Positions 6,221-10,228 of a DNA stretch of 10,228 nt are shown one piece after another (the stretch's first letter is position 1; every line of letters begins with the position of its first letter). This stretch comes from Ruminiclostridium sp. Its GTDB lineage: Bacteria > Bacillota_A > Clostridia > Oscillospirales > Ruminococcaceae. The translations under genes and the position numbers were made by a program. The notes beneath the pieces are model-generated. The model was not told where the DNA came from. It saw nothing but the letters and a program-made list of their open reading frames with translations, and searched no databases. The stretch covers positions 1 to 10,228 of the forward strand of contig JAFZOA010000741.1 in assembly GCA_017550775.1 (NCBI GenBank), read 5' to 3'.

Positions 6221-6742
6221 ATGGATATTAAAGAATTATTCGCCAAGCAGGAAGAGATGAAGAGGAAAAATCTCAATGCAAGGACCGAGAAGGAGAGCGA
6301 GATCACCAAAGTCCTCACGTTCTTCATCGGAGAACAGGTCTACGGCATCGAGATCCCTATGGTCATTGAGATCATCGGCGTTCCGCATATCACCGTGGTA
6401 CCCGGCATACCCTATTATATCAAGGGTATCATCAATGTACGAAGCAAGGTCGTTCCCGTTATCGACATGAGAAGCCGTTTCGGCAAAGAGGAAAAGGAGT
6501 ATAACGAGCGTACCAATACCATAATCATCGAAGAGAGCGGCGTTACCGTCGGTGTCATCGTCGATGAGGTAATCGGCGTTATCCCCGTTTACCAGAAGAA
6601 TATCGCAAACTCGCCCGACCGTATCGGCGTAAACGACAACAAGTTCATCAAGTACCTGCTCGAAATGCAGGACGGCATCAAGCTCGTCCTCGACGTGGCA
6701 AAGCTCATCTACGACGGAGATATGATAATCGGCGACGAGTAA
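6221..6742 (+). CDS. cheW: Chemotaxis coupling protein CheW (173 aa)
   Basis: CheW bridges chemoreceptors and CheA P5 in the membrane-associated signalling array. The single CheW domain starts near residue 29 with KVLTFFIGEQVYGIEI, followed by VPGIPYYIKGIINVR, the conserved core VVPVIDMRSRFG (about 77-88), and VGVIVDEVIGVIPV. The usual G in the INxRG turn is replaced by S (INVRSK). A highly charged N-terminal extension of about 28 residues, rich in Lys and Glu and probably helical, precedes the domain and is longer than in typical CheW. The start is well supported by GGGAGG (6207-6212) eight bases upstream, so the extension is probably real. The gene sits 14 bases after cheA and is certainly in the same operon. 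Confidence 0.96.
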   Translation: MDIKELFAKQEEMKRKNLNARTEKESEITKVLTFFIGEQVYGIEIPMVIEIIGVPHITVVPGIPYYIKGIINVRSKVVPVIDMRSRFGKEEKEYNERTNTIIIEESGVTVGVIVDEVIGVIPVYQKNIANSPDRIGVNDNKFIKYLLEMQDGIKLVLDVAKLIYDGDMIIGDE

Positions 6743-6786
6743 TGCCCGGGGTTGCGGTACGCCGCGTTTCCTGCGGATCGGTCAAT

Positions 6787-6840
6787 ATGAACAGAAGGAG
6801 AGATCCCCGCGTGGGATCACGTCATCGGCAATGCAGATAA
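6787..6840 (+). promoter_or_regulatory. cheR leader: distant Shine-Dalgarno, hairpin and overlapping mini-ORF
   Basis: The only good ribosome binding site before cheR, AGAAGGAG (6793-6800), ends 30 bases from the ATG at 6831. Between them GATCCC (6802-6807) and GGGATC (6813-6818) form a perfect 6-bp hairpin that would shorten the effective distance to about 13 bases. Alternatively, the site serves a mini-ORF from GTG 6811, ten bases downstream. That ORF ends with TAA at 6838-6840, overlapping the cheR start, and would couple translation. An in-frame ATG at 6787 extends it to 17 codons, seven of them Arg. Confidence 0.35.
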
Positions 6841-7655
6841 AAATCAGTGACACGGAGTTCAACCGCCTTGTCACCTTCGTGCATGACAACTACGGGATAA
6901 ATCTGTCCCAGAAGCGCGTGCTGATAGAGGGAAGACTCGGCAACGAGCTGAACAACCGCGGCTATAACGACTACAAACCGTTCCTCGACATGGTGTTCGC
7001 GGATTCGAGCGGCACCGAGGTGGTGAATCTTCTCAACAAGCTCACCACCAATCACACCTACTTCCGGCGTGAGCCCGAGCACTACGCGTTCATGAAGGAT
7101 GTGTTCCTGCCCGAGATCAAGCAGAAGGCGGCTGCGACCAAGACTATCTATATCTGGAGCGCGGCGTGTTCGAGCGGTGAGGAGCCGTACACCAACGAGA
7201 TCGAGATGATGGAGTTCTTCGGGGCGGACGCGGCAAGCTGGGATACCAAGATACTCGCCACCGATATCTCCCGCAAGGTGCTCGCAAAGGCACAGCAGGG
7301 GGTGTACCACGAGGACAGCATGAAGAACCTCGACCCGAAGGTCATAAAGAAGTATTTCATACCGCTTGAGAACAATTGTTACAGAGTCAATGACGAGCTC
7401 AAAAAGCGCGTCGTTTTCAAGGTGTTCAACCTCATGGATCCTATCCCGTACAAAAAGCACCCGTTCGATCTGATCTTCTGCCGCAATGTAATGATCTATT
7501 TCGACAGCGATACCAAGAATGCGCTCGTAAGGCGGTTTTATGATGTTCTTGCCCCCGGCGGATACCTGTTTATCGGTCATGCCGAAAGCATACCGCGTGA
7601 CGCGACAAACTATGAATATATAAAACCGGCTATTTACAGAAAGCCGATGAAATGA
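6831..7655 (+). CDS. cheR: Chemotaxis protein methyltransferase CheR (274 aa)
   Basis: CheR uses S-adenosylmethionine to methylate glutamates in the cytoplasmic domains of chemoreceptors, working against CheB in adaptation. The N-terminal helical CheR domain (about 5-65) includes NYGINLSQKRVLIEGRL. LTTNHTYFRREPEHY (71-85) is the classic junction motif. The SAM site reads IWSAACSSGEEPYT (108-121), with Ala where most CheR proteins have Gly (SAGCSTGEEPYS). It is followed by ILATDIS (141-147), FDLIFCRNVMIYFD (212-225) and LAPGGYLFIGHAES (240-253). Length is normal and there is no C-terminal TPR extension. The ATG at 6831 is the only reasonable start, since upstream in-frame codons include none; its ribosome binding site is unusually distant. 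It follows cheW by 88 bases. Confidence 0.96.
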   Translation: MQIKISDTEFNRLVTFVHDNYGINLSQKRVLIEGRLGNELNNRGYNDYKPFLDMVFADSSGTEVVNLLNKLTTNHTYFRREPEHYAFMKDVFLPEIKQKAAATKTIYIWSAACSSGEEPYTNEIEMMEFFGADAASWDTKILATDISRKVLAKAQQGVYHEDSMKNLDPKVIKKYFIPLENNCYRVNDELKKRVVFKVFNLMDPIPYKKHPFDLIFCRNVMIYFDSDTKNALVRRFYDVLAPGGYLFIGHAESIPRDATNYEYIKPAIYRKPMK

Positions 7656-7696
7656 ACAGGGCAATTAAAGCCTGACAAAAGAAAGGGTGTATCGTA

Positions 7697-8719
7697 ATGG
7701 CTATAAGAGTTCTTACGGTAGATGATTCTATACTTTTCAGAACCGTTATAAAGAATGAGTTCGCCAAGATAGACGATGTTGATATAATCGACACAGCCGC
7801 GAATGCCGCGGAAGCCGATGAAAAGATAATGCGCCTCAATCCCGACGTTGTTACCATGGACGTTGAGATGCCCGGTATGAACGGTATCGACTTCATCAAG
7901 TCGTTCTTACCGAAGAAGCGCGTTCCGTTCATCGTTATCACGTCTTCGCCGACCCGTGCCTTCGACGCTATAAGCGCAGGTGCCGTGGAGTTCATGAAGA
8001 AGCCGCTCGTGCATAATTCTGCCGAGATGACAGGCTTCTGCGAGAGACTCGCATCGGTGATAAGACTTTCCGCCAAGGCAAAGGTGAGACAGGCTCCCCT
8101 CAGACCGATCTCCACCCAGCCCGCCACGCTCAGCCTTCCCACCGGCGGACGCGCAAACACCGTTATCGCGCTCGGAGCAAGTACCGGCGGTACCGACGCG
8201 CTTATCGAGGTGGTAAAGCGCCTTCCCGCGAACTCCCCGCCCGTTGTGATAGTTCAGCATATGCCTGCGGGCTTCACGCAGATGTACGCGGAGAGGATCG
8301 ACAAGATATGCAAGATGAGCTGTAAGGAAGCTCAGGACGGCGACAGACTCCGCCCGGGACTTATAATCCTCGGTGCGGGAAGCTATCATCTGCGACTCCA
8401 GAAGGACGCGCGCGGGTACTATGTCACCAGCAAGCCCGGTCCGAAGGTGTCGGGACACTGTCCGTCGGTGGATGTGCTCTTTGAGAGCGTAGCCGAGGCT
8501 GCGGGTCCTCACGCGGTAGGTGCTATACTTACCGGTATGGGTGCCGACGGAGCGGAGGGTCTGCTCAAAATGCGCAAGGCTGGCGCTTACACTATCGGTC
8601 AGGACGAGGCGACCTGCGTAGTTTACGGTATGCCGGCTGTGGCATTCAAGAACGGCGCAGTAATGAAGCAGCTTCCGCTTGAAAGGATTGCCGAGGAGAT
8701 AATCTCGAAGATCAAATAA
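7697..8719 (+). CDS. cheB: Chemotaxis response regulator protein-glutamate methylesterase CheB (340 aa)
   Basis: CheB, once phosphorylated by CheA, removes methyl groups from and deamidates chemoreceptors, opposing CheR. The N-terminal receiver domain (about 3-120) has the acidic pair D9-D10, the phosphoacceptor Asp55 in TMDVEMPGMNG, and the conserved Lys in FMKKP (99-103). A linker near 125-152 leads to the methylesterase domain. Its catalytic triad is visible as Ser162 (GASTGGT), His188 (VQHMP) and Asp284 (TGMGADGA), at nearly the same positions as in the E. coli enzyme. The protein is full length. The ATG has AAAGGG about nine bases upstream and lies 41 bases after cheR. It is probably the last gene of the che transcript, because the next gene has its own promoter. 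Confidence 0.97.
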   Translation: MAIRVLTVDDSILFRTVIKNEFAKIDDVDIIDTAANAAEADEKIMRLNPDVVTMDVEMPGMNGIDFIKSFLPKKRVPFIVITSSPTRAFDAISAGAVEFMKKPLVHNSAEMTGFCERLASVIRLSAKAKVRQAPLRPISTQPATLSLPTGGRANTVIALGASTGGTDALIEVVKRLPANSPPVVIVQHMPAGFTQMYAERIDKICKMSCKEAQDGDRLRPGLIILGAGSYHLRLQKDARGYYVTSKPGPKVSGHCPSVDVLFESVAEAAGPHAVGAILTGMGADGAEGLLKMRKAGAYTIGQDEATCVVYGMPAVAFKNGAVMKQLPLERIAEEIISKIK

Positions 8720-8741
8720 CGGAAAAAATTGCTCCGAAAGC

Positions 8742-8769
8742 TAAAGTTCGGAAGGCTTCCGGACGATAT
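8742..8769 (+). promoter_or_regulatory. Sigma-28 (SigD/FliA)-type promoter before the DUF5610-like gene
   Basis: TAAAGTT (8742-8748) matches the flagellar sigma -35, and GACGATAT (8762-8769) matches the -10 consensus GCCGATAT at seven of eight positions. The spacing from TAAA is 16 bases against the usual 15-16. The predicted start is near 8777. Two small inverted repeats overlap the -35 region (TCCGAA 8733-8738 with TTCGGA 8747-8752; CGGAAG 8749-8754 with CTTCCG 8756-8761). Confidence 0.6.
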
Positions 8770-8782
8770 TATATGTGAAGAC

Positions 8783-8811
8783 ATCAGGTTTCGACAGCGA
8801 AAGGAGCTGAT
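8783..8811 (+). promoter_or_regulatory. Hairpin masking the Shine-Dalgarno of the DUF5610-like gene
   Basis: ATCAG (8783-8787) pairs with CTGAT (8807-8811) and TTTCG (8789-8793) pairs with CGAAA (8798-8802) around an ACAG loop. The ribosome site AAAGGAG (8800-8806) is partly in the upper stem and partly in the GGAG bulge. This could lower or gate translation of the gene starting at 8816. Confidence 0.4.
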
Positions 8812-8815
8812 CTAT

Positions 8816-9502
8816 ATGTTAAGTGTAGGAAGAGTTATGGAGCAGTCCGCGGTGACTTACGCGACCCAGCCCAAGTCGGCGGAGCAGGTCTCCGAGAAGA
8901 AGGACAGTACGCTTGCAGCCGACAGCACCGATAAGTTCGTGCAGGGGAGCGCTTCGTTCACCCCCGCGTACACCAAGGCGACAGTGACGGATAACCGCAG
9001 CGGCACTGCAAACAGCGGTACAAGCCCCGACAGCAACCATGAGGCGAATACAGCAGCCGCAAATCAGAAGAAAGTTGACGAGAATGCCGCAGTTCCGAAG
9101 AACATGAGCGCTCTCCAGCTCAAGAACCTCGGAATGAAGGACTATGTGCGCCAGATGTTCGAGGGACAGCACAAGGACGCGACCAAGACCGACGCGATGA
9201 AAGAGCTTGAGGAGATACTCAGCTCGTTCGACGAGAGTGAGCATGAGGAGGACTACTGGGGCGCGGAAAAGACCGCAAACCGTATCCTTGACTTTGCGAA
9301 GGAGCTCGCAAACGGCGACGCGGAGAAGTTCGACACCCTCAAAAACGCGTTCGAGCAGGGCTTTGCGGAGTCCGAGAAGGTTTTCGGCGGTAAGGGCAAG
9401 CTTGCGGAGGTAAGCTATGAGACCTATGACCGCGTACAGAAGGGCTTTGACGACTGGGCAAACGAGCTTGCGGGCACAACGGCGGTAGCTACAGCACAGT
9501 AA
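8816..9502 (+). CDS. DUF5610-like motility-associated protein of unknown function (228 aa)
   Basis: I recognise the C-terminal half as resembling DUF5610-type proteins (sometimes annotated 'hydrogenase-4 component G'), which often occur in flagellated bacteria; no molecular function is established to my knowledge. The key block is about 146-215: DYWGAEKTANRILDFAKELANG, FDTLKNAFEQGFAESEKVFGG, SYETYDRVQKGFDDW. Residues 15-95 are a Ser/Thr/Ala/Asn-rich, probably disordered region, and 98-142 look helical and charged. There is no signal peptide or membrane segment. I chose ATG 8816 because AAAGGAG lies nine bases upstream; the open frame extends to 8729 but that part contains the promoter. The sigma-28-type promoter suggests late flagellar regulation, and the neighbouring che operon fits this. 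Family assignment is moderate. Confidence 0.72.
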   Translation: MLSVGRVMEQSAVTYATQPKSAEQVSEKKDSTLAADSTDKFVQGSASFTPAYTKATVTDNRSGTANSGTSPDSNHEANTAAANQKKVDENAAVPKNMSALQLKNLGMKDYVRQMFEGQHKDATKTDAMKELEEILSSFDESEHEEDYWGAEKTANRILDFAKELANGDAEKFDTLKNAFEQGFAESEKVFGGKGKLAEVSYETYDRVQKGFDDWANELAGTTAVATAQ

Positions 9503-9530
9503 AGATGAATTAAGAAGATGAATTAAGAAG
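9502..9530 (+). repeat. 13-bp tandem duplication between stop codon and terminator
   Basis: The unit AAGATGAATTAAG occurs twice without a gap (9502-9514, 9515-9527), followed by a further AAG. It spans only the 3' untranslated segment, and the first copy starts on the last base of the stop codon. Confidence 0.8.
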
Positions 9531-9555
9531 CTCCCTGCTAAAGCAGGGAGTTTTT
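9531..9555 (+). terminator. Intrinsic terminator after the DUF5610-like gene
   Basis: CTCCCTGC (9531-9538) pairs perfectly with GCAGGGAG (9543-9550) around a TAAA loop, followed by TTTTT (9551-9555). It ends the plus-strand transcript about 30 bases after the stop codon. Confidence 0.88.
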
Positions 9556-9602
9556 GTGTCTCGTTACTATTACTAAAATCATAGCTATTTATAGACAGAT
9601 TT

Positions 9603-9636
9603 GTTTTCTTCCCCCGCCTCCGGCGGGGAAGAAAAC
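9603..9636. repeat. GC-rich near-perfect palindrome with A/T-matched flanks
   Basis: The left arm GTTTTCTTCCCCCGCC (9603-9618) and right arm GGCGGGGAAGAAAAC (9622-9636) are complementary apart from one extra C, with a TCC loop. Neither side is followed by a free T-run, because the T-rich and A-rich flanks pair with each other. It lies in a gene-free stretch (9556-9866) and could be a dispersed palindromic repeat or a terminator between convergent genes. Confidence 0.6.
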
Positions 9637-9756
9637 GGAAGCAGTTTTATCTCCGCTTTGTGCGAGAAAAAGTATTAAATCGAAAAAAATTTAACATTAT
9701 AGCGGAAAGATGATATAAAACGCAAAATTATGATACTCAAAACAGTTCTTTTGATG

Positions 9757-9835
9757 TATAATAGCATCAGAAAAACAAAAACAAAGAAAAAAGATAATGT
9801 GAAGAACAGAAGAAAAAGAACAAAGAAAGAGAGAT
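9757..9835 (+). other. TATAAT followed by a purine-rich tract in gene-free DNA
   Basis: TATAAT at 9757-9762 is followed by about 65 bases almost free of T (AAAAACAAAAACAAAG-like). No convincing -35 lies upstream. The Lys/Arg-rich open frame across it mirrors base composition and runs through the terminator. On the minus strand the tract is a pyrimidine-rich tail behind the DUF2809 terminator hairpin. Confidence 0.3.
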
Positions 9836-9868
9836 CCGGACGACAACAGCCGCCCGGGTCGTTTTTTT
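9836..9868 (-). terminator. Hairpin downstream of the DUF2809 gene, possibly bidirectional
   Basis: Read on the minus strand, CCGGGCGGC and GTCGTCCGG form a 9-bp stem with two G-U pairs around a TGTT loop (9836-9857), followed by a T- and C-rich run and preceded by A7. On the plus strand the same site is a weaker ACGAC/GTCGT stem before T7 (9862-9868). It begins about ten bases past the DUF2809 stop codon. Confidence 0.55.
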
Positions 9869-10228
9869 ACTGCTTTTTCACATACAGGAGTTCCGCGATA
9901 TACAGCGGTGCAGTTCCGACCGCGTAGCACAGCAGGTCGATCACGGAAAAGCTTGTTCCGATGATCGTTCGCAGGAACAGCCCGAACGCGTCACCGCCGT
10001 CTATCATACTCGCCGCACCGAGAAGCTGTATGAACTCCACCGCGAATGCAAACGCGAGCAGCACTGTGGGGAGCACCCACCCCGGACGCGGTCTGACCGG
10101 CGATACAGACCGCCAGAGAGCGTACATAAGCGGCATTATCAGTACGTCGCCGAGATACGCGCGCACCCAGCCGTCCGCGAATGCGCCGATCATGAATTCT
10201 ACCGCGAGCAGCACCGCCGCTCCGATAA
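9867..10228 (-). CDS. DUF2809 family membrane protein, 5' end outside the window
   Basis: This is the C-terminal part of a small integral membrane protein of unknown function. The DUF2809 pattern is visible: FADGWVRAYLGDVLIMPLMYALWR, then a hydrophobic segment containing AFAVEFIQLLG, and near the end IIGTSFSVIDLLCYAVG, the typical G-T-x-F-D-I-x-D-x-x-x-Y-x-x-G type ending. About three hydrophobic segments lie in the window. A GTG at 10212-10214 opens a 115-residue frame, but the reading frame stays open to the right edge (I-G-A-A before it) and family members have a further N-terminal helix, so the true start is probably beyond base 10228. It is convergent with the plus-strand genes and has a terminator hairpin just past its stop. 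Confidence 0.7.
   Translation of the reverse strand, partial: IGAAVLLAVEFMIGAFADGWVRAYLGDVLIMPLMYALWRSVSPVRPRPGWVLPTVLLAFAFAVEFIQLLGAASMIDGGDAFGLFLRTIIGTSFSVIDLLCYAVGTAPLYIAELLYVKKQ

Noticed and set aside
4812..6221. A 469-codon open frame on the minus strand opposite cheA.
   Set aside because: The plus-strand CheA reading has every expected motif; the antisense frame has no recognisable domain and no ribosome site, and reflects codon-position GC bias.
6822..7664. A 280-codon minus-strand open frame opposite cheR.
   Set aside because: CheR motifs on the plus strand are unambiguous; the antisense frame has no start signals.
7907..8512. A 201-codon minus-strand open frame opposite cheB.
   Set aside because: It is a shadow of the intact CheB frame with its complete catalytic triad.
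8729..8815. A 29-residue N-terminal extension of the DUF5610-like protein.
   Set aside because: This segment contains the sigma-28-type promoter and a leader hairpin, and the ATG at 8816 has the proper ribosome site.
9730..9927. A Lys/Arg-rich 65-codon plus-strand open frame.
   Set aside because: Its composition follows the purine-rich tract, it crosses a hairpin plus T7, and it overlaps the DUF2809 gene.
1..10228. CRISPR arrays, tRNA or rRNA genes, transposases and prophage genes.
   Set aside because: I found no spaced direct repeats, cloverleaf or rRNA-like sequence, transposase motifs or phage-type genes.

Overview
The window looks like chromosomal DNA of a motile, low-to-mid GC clostridial Firmicute, most likely an Oscillospiraceae (Ruminococcus-type) gut bacterium. 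The basis is AGGAGG-type ribosome binding sites, sigma-A-like promoters, a Gram-positive RelQ-type alarmone synthetase, a YlqG/YlqH-like pair as known from Bacillus, and DUF1653 and DUF2809 proteins. The genus-level guess is inference; no rRNA or tRNA is present to anchor it.

Layout. (1) Bases 1-135 hold a palindromic, repeat-like segment with no gene. (2) 136-1063, minus strand: a two-gene unit, relQ-like (p)ppGpp synthetase then a DUF1653 protein, behind a strong extended -10 promoter (1129-1157). (3) 1064-1423 has no protein gene but is structured: a 23-bp perfect palindrome, four TTGTAA repeats about 10.5 or 21 bp apart, a plus-strand promoter and a textbook intrinsic terminator, together suggesting a ~100-nt small RNA. 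(4) 1424-3809, minus strand: a large FliK-like hook-length/export protein overlapping a small FlhB C-terminal-like (YlqH/FlhX) gene. (5) 3820-4085 is a divergent control region. (6) 4086-8719, plus strand: cheA, cheW, cheR, cheB. (7) 8816-9502, plus strand: a DUF5610-like protein behind its own sigma-28-type promoter, closed by a terminator. (8) 9551-9866 has no convincing gene but holds a GC-rich hairpin, a purine-rich tract and a terminator. (9) 9867-10228, minus strand: the C-terminal part of a DUF2809 membrane protein running off the right edge.

How it works together. The core is a chemotaxis signalling module: CheA kinase, CheW coupling protein, and the CheR/CheB receptor methylation pair. 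Beside it lie two proteins related to the flagellar export-specificity switch (FliK and the C-terminal domain of FlhB), and a motility-associated protein probably driven by the flagellar sigma factor. CheY, CheC, CheD, receptors and flagellar structural genes are not in the window and must lie elsewhere.

The most interesting non-coding signals are the candidate small RNA, whose promoter shares an upstream motif and spacing with the presumed cheA promoter; the unusual leader of cheR, where a hairpin or an Arg-rich mini-ORF separates the Shine-Dalgarno from the start; and the sigma-28-type promoter with a Shine-Dalgarno-masking hairpin in front of the DUF5610-like gene. All promoter, RNA and structure calls were made by eye.
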